NCBI RefSeq assembly: GCF_001528665.1
Contig: NZ_BBYJ01000014.1
Location: forward strand, 178,181 to 242,180
From: Microtetraspora malaysiensis
GTDB taxonomy: Bacteria > Actinomycetota > Actinomycetes > Streptosporangiales > Streptosporangiaceae
DNA: 64,000 nt
Direction: 5' to 3'
In this document: positions 1 through 8,193 of the stretch, piece by piece
Position numbering within the stretch: the first letter of the stretch is position 1
How the letters are laid out: the number at the start of each line of letters is the position of its first letter
Program-made: the position numbers and the translations under genes
Notes under the pieces: generated by a model
What the model was told of the DNA's origin: nothing
The model's database searches: none
The model's input: only the letters and a program-made list of their open reading frames with translations

Positions 1-410
1 AGCGGGGTGAGGTCGGCCAGGTGTCCCTCCTGGACCAGCGACTGCAGGTCGAGCGCCTCCGGCCCGGAGTTGTTGACCACGTCGGGCACGTCACCGGCGA
101 TGAAGCGCGGGCGCAGCTGGGTGCCGACCTTCTGCGTGGCAACGTGCTTGATCTCGGCCTGCGGGTAGGTCCTGCGGTAGGCGGCCTCATGCAGGTCCAC
201 GGCGTACTTGTCGCCGTTGCCGCCGCTGAAGATGACGACCTCCAGCCGCCGGGCGGCGTCCACCCCGAGTGGGTTGTTCGCGGAGGTCGCGGCGGCGGAG
301 GCCGTGGGGCCGGGGGCGGCGTCGCGGGCGGCGGTGGCGCAGGCGGCGAGAGGGGTGGCGAGCGCGGCGAGACCGAGCCCGCGCAGGACGTCGCGGCGGG
401 TGGGGGGCAT
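1..410 (-). CDS. NgcE-like N-acetylglucosamine/chitobiose ABC transporter binding protein (N-terminal part, runs off window)
   Basis: The minus-strand frame starts at an ATG with AGGAGG just upstream and runs off the left edge, giving about 136 residues. It opens with a basic segment, a hydrophobic stretch and a lipobox-like ATPLAAC at residues 18-24, as in a lipoprotein that captures sugar outside the membrane. The blocks LEVVIFSGGNGDKYAVD, KHVATQKVGTQLRPRF and PDVVNNSG resemble the N terminus of NgcE, which binds GlcNAc and chitobiose in actinomycetes. It follows a kinase and a GH4 glycosidase on the same strand, which fits amino-sugar uptake. An inverted repeat lies directly before its ribosome site. 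The substrate assignment rests on family resemblance. Confidence 0.72.
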   Translation of the reverse strand, partial: MPPTRRDVLRGLGLAALATPLAACATAARDAAPGPTASAAATSANNPLGVDAARRLEVVIFSGGNGDKYAVDLHEAAYRRTYPQAEIKHVATQKVGTQLRPRFIAGDVPDVVNNSGPEALDLQSLVQEGHLADLTP

Positions 411-424
411 GCTTCCTCCTGGGA

Positions 425-459
425 CGCTAACCGTCCGGATACCTTCCAGACGGTTAGCG
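425..459 (-). promoter_or_regulatory. Inverted repeat next to the RBS of the NgcE-like gene
   Basis: Two perfect 11-base arms, CGCTAACCGTC (425-435) and GACGGTTAGCG (449-459), surround a 13-base spacer. It lies 14 bases before the start codon of the binding-protein gene and directly adjoins its AGGAGG. It could be a repressor operator or an mRNA hairpin affecting expression of the transporter relative to the upstream kinase. No T-run follows, so a terminator is less likely. Confidence 0.5.
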
Positions 460-522
460 GCCGACTATAGGTTGCGCTTCCGTTGCCCGTCAAGGACGCG
501 GCGGGCCTGGAATCACCGGAGC

Positions 523-1473
523 TCAGAACCGCCGGCGCAGCCGGGCTTTCGCATCCTCACCTGCGCCGATGTGGTCCAGGGCGCTCAGTGCCGCGCCCGC
601 GATGGGCGGCAGTTCGGCGACGACTCGCTCGGCCAGCGGCGCGCGGGCCGCGAACCGCTCGTCGAGCAGTGCGGTCAGCAGCGGATCACGGGCTCGCAGA
701 ACTCCCCCGCCCAGAACCACCTCGGTCGGCGTGCCGAGCAGGTCGAGACGGGCGAGGCAGACCTCGGCCATCGTGGCGATCTCGTCGGCCATTCGCGAGA
801 CCAGCCCGAGCGCGATCTCATCCCCTCCGGCGGCCACCTTGAACAGCCCCGGCGTCAGCTCCAGCAGCCGTTCCCGCTCCAGAGCGCCGAGGTGCACGTC
901 GATCACCACCTGCTCGACCGTGCCCGCGCCGAAATGCGATTTGACCAGCTTGGCCAGCTCGGTCGGGGCGCCCCTGCCGTCCTCGGCGCGGATGGCGTAC
1001 CAGAGCGTCTCGGCCGACAGGCCGAGACCGCCACCCCAGTCGCCGCTGATCGCCCCCAGGGACAGAAAGCGAGCGATCCGCCCCGTCGGCGAGACGCCGA
1101 CCGCGTTGATCCCCGCGCCGCAGACCACCGCGACGCCCCACGGGCCGGATGCTCCCGACCGGAGGAGGGCGAAGGTGTCGTTCCGCACCACGACGTCGCG
1201 GGCCAGCGCGCGTCCCGAGATCTCGGCTTCGATCGCCTGTTCCTCCTCCGGCAGGTCCGCCCCGGCCAGAAAGGCGACCAAGTGGTCGGCCTGGCCGGTG
1301 AAACCGACCGCCTGCCGCACCACGCTCTCGATGACGTCGGCGGCGGGCCCGACTCCCTCGCTCTGCGGAACGAAGGGCCCGCCGCGGCCACGAGCGAGGA
1401 TCTCCCCCAGCTCGTTCAGCAGCACCACGTCGGTCTTGCTGTTGCCTCCGTCGACGGCCAGCACGTTCACCAC
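523..1473 (-). CDS. BadF/BadG-family ATPase, probable N-acetylglucosamine kinase
   Basis: A 316-residue ASKHA-fold protein. It begins VNVLAVDGGNSKTDV, the phosphate-1 loop seen in N-acetylglucosamine kinases of the BadF/BadG/BcrA/BcrD family. It also carries VAVVCGAGINAVGV, GDWGGGLGL and, near the C terminus, VVLGGGVLRARD. The likely reaction is ATP-dependent phosphorylation of an imported amino sugar in the cytoplasm. The GTG start overlaps the end of the upstream GH4 gene by a few bases, so the two are co-translated, and the binding-protein gene lies 113 bases downstream. The exact sugar cannot be read from sequence; GlcNAc is the best guess from context. Confidence 0.8.
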   Translation of the reverse strand: MVNVLAVDGGNSKTDVVLLNELGEILARGRGGPFVPQSEGVGPAADVIESVVRQAVGFTGQADHLVAFLAGADLPEEEQAIEAEISGRALARDVVVRNDTFALLRSGASGPWGVAVVCGAGINAVGVSPTGRIARFLSLGAISGDWGGGLGLSAETLWYAIRAEDGRGAPTELAKLVKSHFGAGTVEQVVIDVHLGALERERLLELTPGLFKVAAGGDEIALGLVSRMADEIATMAEVCLARLDLLGTPTEVVLGGGVLRARDPLLTALLDERFAARAPLAERVVAELPPIAGAALSALDHIGAGEDAKARLRRRF

Positions 1474-2717
1474 GACAGGAACCTTCCGTTCTTCCCCAGC
1501 AGAAGCGTGGTCAGCTCGGCGGCGATCGCCTCCTGCCCCACCAGCGGGTGCGCCAGAAGCGCGTTGCGCACCCGGTCCGCTCCGCCGTGCAACGCCGCCT
1601 GGAGAGCCAGCTCCTCATAGGCGGAGACGCCCGCGATCAGACCGGCGTAGAGCGGCTCGATCGGCTCGACCGGCAGCGGTACGGCTCCCGCCTTGGTGAT
1701 CTTCGAGGGCACCTCGATGACCGCGTCGTCGGCGAGGAAGGGCAGCGTGCCGTCATTGCGGGTGTTGACCACCTGCACGTCGCCACGGTCACCGAGCAAT
1801 GAGGCGATGAGCGCCACGGCCGCCTCGGAGTAGAACGCTCCGCCGCGCTTGGCCAGCTGCTCGGGTTTGGTGTCGAGGCTGGGATCGGCGTACAGCGTGA
1901 GCAGCTGCTCCTCCAGCGCCGCAACCTCGGTGGCCCGGGAGGGCAGAGTCTTCTGTTCTTCGACCACGAGATCGTGGGCGTAGAAGTAGCGCAGGTAGTA
2001 GGAGGGCACGACCTGGAGGCGCTTGATCAGCTCCAGCGGCAGGTGCAGGTCGTCGGCGATGGCCTGCCCGTGCTCGGCGATCAGCTTGGGCAGAACGTTC
2101 TCGCCGTCCACGTGGACCGCACGCTCCCAGGTCAGGTGGTTGAGCCCGACGTGACCCAGCTGGACCTGCTCGGGGGCCAGGCCGAGGTAGCCGGCGAACC
2201 GGCGCTGGAAACCGATCGCCACGTTGCACAGTCCGATCGCGCGGTGCCCGGCGTCCAGCAGTGCCCTGGTCACGATGCCGACGGGGTTGGTGAAGTCGAC
2301 GATCCAAGCCTCGGGCGCGTACTCCCTGACCTTGGACGCCAGGTCGAGCACGACCGGTACTGTGCGCAGGGCCTTGGCCAGGCCTCCGGCGCCGGTGGTC
2401 TCCTGGCCGACGCAGCCGCACGCCAGCGGGAACGTCTCGTCGACGTCGCGTGCCGCCTGGCCGCCCACTCTGAGCTGAAAGAGCACCGCCTGCGCACCTT
2501 CGACGCCCTGCCGGACGTCGGCGGTGGCGACGACCTTGGCCTGATGTCCGGCCCGAGCCAGCATGCGGCGGGAAACCCCCGCCACCAGCTCCAGACGGGA
2601 GGCATCGGGATCGACGAGCGCGATCTCGGTCAGCGGGAGCTCGTCGCGCAGGCGGGCGAACCCGTCCATCAGCTCCGGTGTGTAGGTCGAACCGCCTCCG
2701 ACAACGGCGAGTTTCAC
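1467..2717 (-). CDS. GH4 family 6-phospho-beta-glucosidase-like enzyme
   Basis: GH4 enzymes use NAD and a divalent metal to cleave phosphorylated or free disaccharides in the cytoplasm. The protein starts VKLAVVGGGSTYTPELMDGF, the GH4 Rossmann signature, and continues with VDFTNPVGIVTRALL, IGLCNVAIGFQ and VGLNHLTW, where the Cys and His metal ligands of the family sit. I place the start at the GTG (2717), because GGAAGGA precedes it at good spacing and the glycine loop begins two residues later; an upstream ATG at 2765 would add 16 residues covering the operator. At 416 residues it has usual family length. It heads the operon with the kinase. Confidence 0.85.
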   Translation of the reverse strand: MKLAVVGGGSTYTPELMDGFARLRDELPLTEIALVDPDASRLELVAGVSRRMLARAGHQAKVVATADVRQGVEGAQAVLFQLRVGGQAARDVDETFPLACGCVGQETTGAGGLAKALRTVPVVLDLASKVREYAPEAWIVDFTNPVGIVTRALLDAGHRAIGLCNVAIGFQRRFAGYLGLAPEQVQLGHVGLNHLTWERAVHVDGENVLPKLIAEHGQAIADDLHLPLELIKRLQVVPSYYLRYFYAHDLVVEEQKTLPSRATEVAALEEQLLTLYADPSLDTKPEQLAKRGGAFYSEAAVALIASLLGDRGDVQVVNTRNDGTLPFLADDAVIEVPSKITKAGAVPLPVEPIEPLYAGLIAGVSAYEELALQAALHGGADRVRNALLAHPLVGQEAIAAELTTLLLGKNGRFLSW

Positions 2718-2735
2718 TCTGACATCCTTCCTGAA

Positions 2736-2754
2736 GTTAGGAAACTTTCCTAAC
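2736..2754. promoter_or_regulatory. Palindromic operator before the GH4-kinase operon
   Basis: GTTAGGAAACTTTCCTAAC is a perfect palindrome with 9-base arms around one central base. A further half-site, TTTAGGAAGG, lies about 10 bases upstream. Its position just before the ribosome site of the GH4 gene suits repression. TTAGGAAA-type palindromes are typical targets of ROK-family sugar repressors in actinomycetes, but the regulator is not in this window, so that link is inference. Confidence 0.6.
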
Positions 2755-2890
2755 ATTTGCCTCAATTTAGGAAGGCGAGGAGTATTCAGTCAACCCGGGG
2801 CATCGATGATCGAACGGTCCGGCGGAGGCCCGCCCCACAGGCTTCGGCGGTCAGCGGCGCCGGCGGGATGACGCCGCCGACATCCTCCCG

Positions 2891-3805
2891 TCAGGACGTG
2901 GACCGGCTGAGACTCTCGATGCGCAGGCCGTCGAGGAGCGCCTGGAGCCCGGTCTCGAAGATGTTGTCGAGGTCGAAGTCGTAGCCTCCCGCACCGAGTC
3001 CCGTGATCGTCTTGGTGAACATGGGGTACCGGCCGGAGGTGACGAAGGCGCTCATCGTCCGTCCCTGGGTGTCGAGCCACTGGTCGCTGGACAGCCCGGT
3101 GGCCGACATCGCCTGCGCCTCCCGTTCGATGTGCACGGCGAGCCCCTGCACGTAGGCGTAGATCAGGACCTCGATCGTGAACATGGCATCGGACGCGAGC
3201 CCGAGGCCGTCCAGCGCGCGCAACAGCTGCTCGCCGTGCCGGAGCAGTCCGGGCAGCGGAAGGGGACGGTCGAGCGGAGTCAGGTTGGGCAGCCACGGAT
3301 GCCGCCGGTAGATCTGCCACAGCGTGCGCGCGACCGTCTCAATCCGCTCCCGCCTGCTGAGCGTGCCGGCCGGGTAGCGCCACTCGCCGTAGGCGAGATC
3401 GGCCATGCCGAGGACCAGCTCGTCCCTGCCCCGCACGTGCCGGTGGACCGCCGCCGCCGCGACACCGAGCCGCGCGGCCACCGCCCGGACGGTCACCGCG
3501 CCCAGCCCTTCGGCATCGGCGATCGCGACCCCCTCGCGCACGATCCCCTCGCGCGTCAGCTCCACCGGCCCGGCGCGCCGTCGCGGCCGGCTCCGCGTGG
3601 CGGCCACCACCGTCGCCGACCTCGGCCTGGCCTCCACGAGGCCCTCTTCCTTCAGTACGGCGAGCGCCCGCGCCGCGGTGGCCAGTGCGACCTTGAAGTC
3701 ACGGGCGACGGCGCGGGTCGAGGGCACCTTGTCGCCGGGGGCGAGTTCGCCTGAGTGAATGCGCCGCCGGAGCTCGGCCGCGATCCGCAGGTACGGGGGC
3801 TCCAT
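2891..3805 (-). CDS. GntR-TetR fusion transcriptional regulator
   Basis: A 304-residue protein with two DNA-binding modules. Residues 1-70 are a GntR winged helix (YLRIAAELRRRIHSGEL, PSTRAVARDF, LKEEGLVEARP). Residues 85-135 are a TetR-type helix-turn-helix (TVRAVAARLGVAAAAVHRHVRGRDELV), followed by a TetR-like C-terminal ligand and dimer domain. It is divergent from the FAD monooxygenase gene across a 91-base gap that holds two palindromes, so it very probably represses that gene and itself. Such fusions often sit beside drug-modifying or efflux genes in actinomycetes. The inducer is unknown. Confidence 0.85.
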   Translation of the reverse strand: MEPPYLRIAAELRRRIHSGELAPGDKVPSTRAVARDFKVALATAARALAVLKEEGLVEARPRSATVVAATRSRPRRRAGPVELTREGIVREGVAIADAEGLGAVTVRAVAARLGVAAAAVHRHVRGRDELVLGMADLAYGEWRYPAGTLSRRERIETVARTLWQIYRRHPWLPNLTPLDRPLPLPGLLRHGEQLLRALDGLGLASDAMFTIEVLIYAYVQGLAVHIEREAQAMSATGLSSDQWLDTQGRTMSAFVTSGRYPMFTKTITGLGAGGYDFDLDNIFETGLQALLDGLRIESLSRSTS

Positions 3806-3809
3806 CGAT

Positions 3810-3859
3810 CTGTCCTAGTACAGATAAGGCGGGAGACGGGCGGACCTGTTCTAGCACAG
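3810..3859. promoter_or_regulatory. Twin operators between the GntR-TetR regulator and the monooxygenase
   Basis: CTGTCCTAGTACAG (3810-3823) and CTGTTCTAGCACAG (3846-3859) are copies of one 14-base near-palindrome, consensus CTGTyCTAGyACAG, with centres 36 bases apart. They lie between divergent starts. The CTAG core with ACAG/CTGT arms suits a GntR-type winged helix. Binding both would control both promoters. Confidence 0.7.
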
Positions 3860-3896
3860 TTGGGCGTCGCGCGGCGGACGGGGATACCAAGGACTC

Positions 3897-5018
3897 ATGA
3901 CTTCCATCCTGATCTCCGGTTCGAGCGTCGCCGGGCCCGCGCTCGCGTACTTCCTCAGCCGGCACGGCTTCACCGTCACCGTGGTCGAACGAGCCCCCGC
4001 GCCGCGCCCCGGCGGGCAGGCGATCGACGTACGCGGCGTCGCGCTCACGGTCGCCGAGCGCCTGGGAATCCTCGCCGACCTGCAGCGGTGCCGTACCCAC
4101 ATGAAGGGCATGTCCATGCTGGACGGCGACGGCAACGAGCTGTGGCGGTCCACGGAGGTGGCGCTGTCCAGCGGGCGGCTCGACAGCGAGGACGTGGAGG
4201 TGCTCCGCGACGACCTCTCCGGCCTCCTCTACGACAGGACGCGCCAGGACGTCGAGTACGTCTTCGGGGACTCCATCACCTCGCTCGTCCAGGACGAGCA
4301 CGGCGTGCACGTCACCTTCGAACGCTCGGCTCCGCGCACCTTCGACCTGCTGGTCGGCGCGGACGGCCTGCACTCGAACGTGCGCAGGCTCGCCTTCGGC
4401 CCGGAGCGGGACTTCGTCCGTCACCTTGGGACCTACGTGTCGATCTTCTCCATGGAGAACTACCTGGGCCTGGAGGACTGGCAGACCTGGTTCAACGACG
4501 GCACGGTGGGCGGCGTCATCTATCCCGTGCGCGGCAACGCCGAACTCCGCGTCAACATCGGCTTCCAGAGCGAGGACCCGGTCGAGTACGACCACCGCGA
4601 CATCCAGGCGCAGAAGCGGCTCGTGGCCGAGCGCCTCACGCACGCACGCTGGGAGGTGCCCCGGCTGGTCAAGGCGATGTGGAGCGCGCCGGACTTCTAT
4701 TTCGACTCGATGGCCCAGGTCCACATGGACCGCTGGTCGGCCGGCCGGGTGACACTGCTCGGCGACGCCGGCTACTGCGCCTCGCCGCTGTCCGGGCAGG
4801 GCACCAGCCTGGCGCTGATCGGCGCGTACGTCCTGGCCGCCGGGCTTGCCAGGTCCGGGTACGAAACCGCGTTCGCCGCCTACGAGGCCCGGATGCGGCC
4901 GTTCGTCGAGCTCAACCAGGCGCTGATCGAGCAGAACCGCGAGCACATGGAGCAGAACCCGGAGGGCAAGAGCCCGCTGGACGACGTCAAGAACGCGATC
5001 GAGCTCCCGGAGCTGTGA
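3897..5018 (+). CDS. FAD-dependent monooxygenase (PHBH / tetracycline-destructase-like)
   Basis: A 373-residue group A flavin monooxygenase that would use NAD(P)H and O2 to hydroxylate an aromatic or polyketide substrate. Visible motifs are the FAD Rossmann segment ILISGSSVAGPALAYFL with the acidic VVER at its end, LLVGADGLHSNVRR (DG motif) and VTLLGDAGYCASPLSGQGTSL (GD motif). The final GxG position is altered to SVAGP, common in this subfamily. It is divergent from a GntR-TetR regulator, a layout often linked to inducible detoxification. The substrate is not deducible. Confidence 0.85.
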   Translation: MTSILISGSSVAGPALAYFLSRHGFTVTVVERAPAPRPGGQAIDVRGVALTVAERLGILADLQRCRTHMKGMSMLDGDGNELWRSTEVALSSGRLDSEDVEVLRDDLSGLLYDRTRQDVEYVFGDSITSLVQDEHGVHVTFERSAPRTFDLLVGADGLHSNVRRLAFGPERDFVRHLGTYVSIFSMENYLGLEDWQTWFNDGTVGGVIYPVRGNAELRVNIGFQSEDPVEYDHRDIQAQKRLVAERLTHARWEVPRLVKAMWSAPDFYFDSMAQVHMDRWSAGRVTLLGDAGYCASPLSGQGTSLALIGAYVLAAGLARSGYETAFAAYEARMRPFVELNQALIEQNREHMEQNPEGKSPLDDVKNAIELPEL

Positions 5019-5162
5019 GAAGCCGGGCGGGCGGGACCGGCGCCGTTCGAACTGATCCCCTTGGCCGGCGAGGCGTGCGTTAAAGGGCTTAAAGGGCGGC
5101 GCAAGGCAGCTGAAAGGCCCCCGGCCTATCACTGAGGAACACCGACCCCGAGGAGCCCCCCC

Positions 5163-5939
5163 ATGAGCAGCCTCTTACCGTTCTCCCGCACGCCGCGGCG
5201 ACTCGTCCGCGACAGCTCCGTGGCATGCCGCCGACGGACCGCCGTCGCCGTGACCGGCGCCCTCCTGTCGAGCCTGACCGGCGCCGTTTCCCTGGCACAG
5301 CCGGCGGCCGCCGCGGCCCCGGCGCTGAAAGGCGCCGGAACCTGCGCGAACATCGACATGATCTACCAGCCCGCGTCCGCGTTCCCCGACACCGTTCGGG
5401 GACGTTTCGACTTCAGGATGCAGGCGAACACAATCGAGTTGGCGGTTCTGTGCCTGGTCAACGCCGAACGGACCACCATGCAACCGCTGACGAGGCCCAT
5501 CGGGCTGGGCAAAGGGACCCTCACGCTCGGTGCCGCCGCGGCCCGGCACGCCGCGGACGCCGTCGCCCTGCACTGGTGGGGGAAAGTCGAACCGGGTAAG
5601 AACTGTCGCCCTATGAAGGGCGACCCCACCACGTGCGATCCGCACATCAATCCGGAGACCGGCTCGACCCCGCTCAGCCGGGCCCAGGCTGTGGGCTACG
5701 GCCGCCGCTGCGCCTCGTTCTCCGTCGCCGAGAACACCTACGTGGGATGGGGGTCCGCTTCCGTCACGCCGCGCGCGGCCGTCACGTGGTGGATGAACAG
5801 CAAGCCGCACCACGACAACATCCTCAACCCGGCTTTCACCGTGATGTACGCCAGAACCGCCCTGGGGAGCGCGGATCCGGCCGCCGGGTCCATCACTCCC
5901 GCAGTGACGTACGTGCAGATGTTCGGCCGCTGCACCTGA
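5163..5939 (+). CDS. Secreted CAP-domain (SCP/PR-1-like) protein
   Basis: A 258-residue protein with an N-terminal signal segment (basic start, a hydrophobic run ending in AQPAAAA near residue 47), so it is predicted to be exported. The mature part contains LVNAERTTMQPLTR and LGAAAARHAADAVALHWW, the helix 1 and central His block of bacterial CAP proteins, then AENTYVGWG, WWMNSKPHHDNILNPAFT and a C-terminal YVQMFGRC. GAGGAGCCCC precedes the ATG. CAP proteins are extracellular and mostly uncharacterised in bacteria. No operon partner is evident. Confidence 0.82.
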   Translation: MSSLLPFSRTPRRLVRDSSVACRRRTAVAVTGALLSSLTGAVSLAQPAAAAAPALKGAGTCANIDMIYQPASAFPDTVRGRFDFRMQANTIELAVLCLVNAERTTMQPLTRPIGLGKGTLTLGAAAARHAADAVALHWWGKVEPGKNCRPMKGDPTTCDPHINPETGSTPLSRAQAVGYGRRCASFSVAENTYVGWGSASVTPRAAVTWWMNSKPHHDNILNPAFTVMYARTALGSADPAAGSITPAVTYVQMFGRCT

Positions 5940-5970
5940 CGCCGTCGTCATTCCTGCCGAGTCGCCCGGG

Positions 5971-5996
5971 GGCGGAGCGTGCCGGCACGCTCCGCC
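5971..5996 (+). terminator. Hairpin after the CAP-domain gene
   Basis: A perfect 26-base palindrome with 13-base arms, GGCGGAGCGTGCC and its complement, 31 bases after the stop codon. There is no T-run, as is common for actinobacterial terminators. Confidence 0.6.
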
Positions 5997-6033
5997 TCCG
6001 GCCTCGATCAGGTCGAACCTGTGGAGTCCGTCG

Positions 6034-6190
6034 TCAGAAGCGGAGCCAGGTGGCTCCCGTCCGCTGCTGGGACACCCCCGGCTTGGAGTGGTCGTACACC
6101 CCGCGAGGGAAGATCGTCCGCAACCGGTCCCATTGCCCGCCGGTCCACGTCACCACGTAGTCCAGGACGACCCACCGAACGGTGACGGCT
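6034..6190 (-). pseudogene. Relic of the C terminus of a DUF6351-like protein
   Basis: On the minus strand an open stretch of about 50 codons ends at a TGA (6034-6036). It reads VVLDYVVTWTGGQWDRL, then FPRGVYDHSKPGVSQQ and TGATWLRF. The FP-GV-DYSKPGV-QQ block resembles the extreme C terminus of large secreted DUF6351 (tannase-like) proteins. A stop codon in frame just upstream and the absence of the remaining several hundred residues mark a decayed fragment. The family call is from memory of the motif. Confidence 0.5.
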
Positions 6191-6233
6191 GCTCAATCGC
6201 ATCGGGGGACAGAGTGGGCGTCCAGGCAGGCGG

Positions 6234-6626
6234 TCAGCGCCTTGCGAGGCGGACCAGGAAGACCGTGGCGGCGACGAGAAGCAACGCGACTACCAGGAAC
6301 GGCCATGGACTCCACGCCTCTATGCATGACGTGTCCGTGTCCGTGGTCTCGCACACCCGCCCAGGCCCCCCGCGGTTCAACCAGGCCAGATAGAGCGCCG
6401 CCACGCTGAGACCAGCCGGAACCGCGGCAGCCGAGTGGTTCCGCAGAGCCTTGAGCAGGATTCCCGCCACAGCGAGCACACAACCCACGAGCAGTAGTAC
6501 AAGTCCGATCGTGAGGATCGACGCGAACCCGAAGCCGAGGAGGACTCCCACGACCGCCCACCAGGCGAACGCCCAGAGTGCTGGACGAGACCTCGAGTTC
6601 GGTGACGAGATGTGCTCAGCCTTCAT
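6234..6626 (-). CDS. Small membrane protein of unknown function
   Basis: A 130-residue protein with about four predicted membrane segments, at residues 17-35, 37-60, 66-82 and 108-126. A short outside loop between the last two holds two cysteines (VCETTDTDTSC) that could form a disulfide. The ATG at 6626 is chosen because it overlaps the stop of the upstream lipoprotein gene by 11 bases, with GGGAGA before it; the longer upstream frame has no hydrophobic or conserved content. Co-translation with the lipoprotein suggests a two-protein envelope unit. I do not recognise the family. Confidence 0.65.
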   Translation of the reverse strand: MKAEHISSPNSRSRPALWAFAWWAVVGVLLGFGFASILTIGLVLLLVGCVLAVAGILLKALRNHSAAAVPAGLSVAALYLAWLNRGGPGRVCETTDTDTSCIEAWSPWPFLVVALLLVAATVFLVRLARR

Positions 6627-7149
6627 CGGAATCTCCCGACTTGTCGGCGGCAGCGAAGTTGAAGACCACCTTCCAACCCGTGGCATCCTCTCTTGCCAGG
6701 TGCACGAGGAATACCGGCGAGTCCGTCTTCGGATCATAGTTCTCGATGCAGTCGGTGACCGGCGCCGAGGTCGAGTTCTTGGAAGCCACCTCGGTACGGC
6801 ACATCTTGCCGAGGATGGAGACGGTGGCACTATCTCCATCCTCGACCACTTCACCTAATGACACCTCACCTGTGACCTCCGGCAGGGTTCTGGGTCCCTG
6901 TCCGAGCGCGACGGCCTTCAGAATTTCCCGCTGGCTCGGGGCAACGAGCGGGATCGCGGCCTGGAAGTCACCGCGAGCGACGGCGCGCGTGTACTCCAAT
7001 GCCACCCGTCCCGACCCAGAATCGACCGCACTCGGCAACGTGTGCCCAGAGGTCGTGCCCATCTGGTCGACGCAGGCTGTCACGCAAGAGATCAGCAGTA
7101 CCCCGGTGAGCCAGGCAGTCAGTGTCCGCCGCGCAATGGCCTGGCTCAC
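6616..7149 (-). CDS. Putative lipoprotein of unknown function
   Basis: A 177-residue protein with a signal sequence and a lipobox-like VTAC near residue 26 (LTGVLLISCVTAC). After a flexible region it has a helical segment (VALEYTRAVARGDFQAAIPLVAPSQREIL) and a beta-rich C terminus (SATVSILGKMCR, SPVFLVHLAREDATGWKVVFNF), the plan of NTF2-like or DUF4878-type lipoproteins. It is translationally coupled to the small membrane protein downstream. The function is unknown. Confidence 0.65.
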   Translation of the reverse strand: MSQAIARRTLTAWLTGVLLISCVTACVDQMGTTSGHTLPSAVDSGSGRVALEYTRAVARGDFQAAIPLVAPSQREILKAVALGQGPRTLPEVTGEVSLGEVVEDGDSATVSILGKMCRTEVASKNSTSAPVTDCIENYDPKTDSPVFLVHLAREDATGWKVVFNFAAADKSGDSDEG

Positions 7150-7215
7150 CAGGCAGTCCCCTTGCGGTCAACGTCAGAGCCGCCGGGGGCCGGGCCGAGT
7201 GGACCCAAGGGGATG

Positions 7216-8193
7216 TCAGAACCCGTAGGACGCACCGGTCTGATTACCATGATGGACGAGGTTCGTGCACGCGCCGCTCTTGGAGTCGCTCCAATTCCAC
7301 GCTGAGCCTCCGTTCTTGTAACCCGTAACCGAGTCCGTGTGATAGAAGTCCGCCTGAGAACTGGTCGGGAACCCGCAGGCCGCCCAGCCCGATGCGCCGA
7401 GAATCGCGACGACCCATTTCGCGAACGACGTGTTCCTGAAATGGACGTTGGCAGTCTTCTTCCATCCATTGGACAGCGTGGAGAAACTGTCGGAGCCGGA
7501 GTAGATGTAGGTCTTGTCGAGACAAACGCCGCCGATGCAACCCTTAAAGGAGTCGCGTTTGTAGGCCCAATTAAGCCATGACGAGCTCGTCCATTTGAGC
7601 CCCACCTTCTGCGACGAGATAGTGATGTTGATCGGGTCGATCCAGGAGGTCTTCAGGTAGCGGCCATACGTGGCAGCGAGAGGTGCCACGCCCCCGGCTT
7701 CCTGTGATGCGGCCGCGTCTTCTGTGGACGACACGTCGCTGGGCGCGGCGTCGCTCATGGAGTTCAGATCGGCGGCCTGTGATGGCGTCAGGTCGGTGAC
7801 AAGGATGTCGAACTCGCACGTCGCGGGGTTGTAGGCCACTTCTTCGGTGTATGTCGCCTGCATCGAACCGAGCGACGCCTCGTCTGAACCGGAGAGCGTG
7901 CAACCGCCGTCTTCCTCGCGCTTCCCCGCGACGCGAGACGTCTTGCCACTTGCGCCCACACTGCGAAGCATGGACTTGTACTCGATCCAGCCATCCGGCC
8001 GTACTGTGATCCCCACGGCCGACAACGCGTCGGCCACGCCTTGCCCGCTGTCGTCGACCACCGGAGGGTCCTGAGGCGTCGCATAGGACGTTCCCTGGGT
8101 CGCCGCCAAACAACCAACGGTGATGGCGGCAATGAACGCGGCAGCCTTTGGCGTCCGTCTCGCACCTGATGAAACGCGCACCGATTTCCTCAC
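7216..8193 (-). CDS. Secreted protein of unknown function with a Cys-rich C-terminal domain
   Basis: A 325-residue protein. I start it at the GTG (8193), because AGGAG stands 8 bases before it and a signal peptide follows at once (basic VRKSVRVSSGARR, hydrophobic AAAFIAAITVGCLA, cleavage near TSYA). The middle is acidic and Ser/Ala-rich. The last 130 residues hold several aromatic blocks (SSSWLNWAYKRDSFKGC, GWKKTANVHFRNTSF, GGSAWNWSDSKSGAC) and cysteines that could form disulfides. This resembles orphan exported proteins of streptomycetes; I do not know a function. It stands alone. Confidence 0.7.
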   Translation of the reverse strand: MRKSVRVSSGARRTPKAAAFIAAITVGCLAATQGTSYATPQDPPVVDDSGQGVADALSAVGITVRPDGWIEYKSMLRSVGASGKTSRVAGKREEDGGCTLSGSDEASLGSMQATYTEEVAYNPATCEFDILVTDLTPSQAADLNSMSDAAPSDVSSTEDAAASQEAGGVAPLAATYGRYLKTSWIDPINITISSQKVGLKWTSSSWLNWAYKRDSFKGCIGGVCLDKTYIYSGSDSFSTLSNGWKKTANVHFRNTSFAKWVVAILGASGWAACGFPTSSQADFYHTDSVTGYKNGGSAWNWSDSKSGACTNLVHHGNQTGASYGF

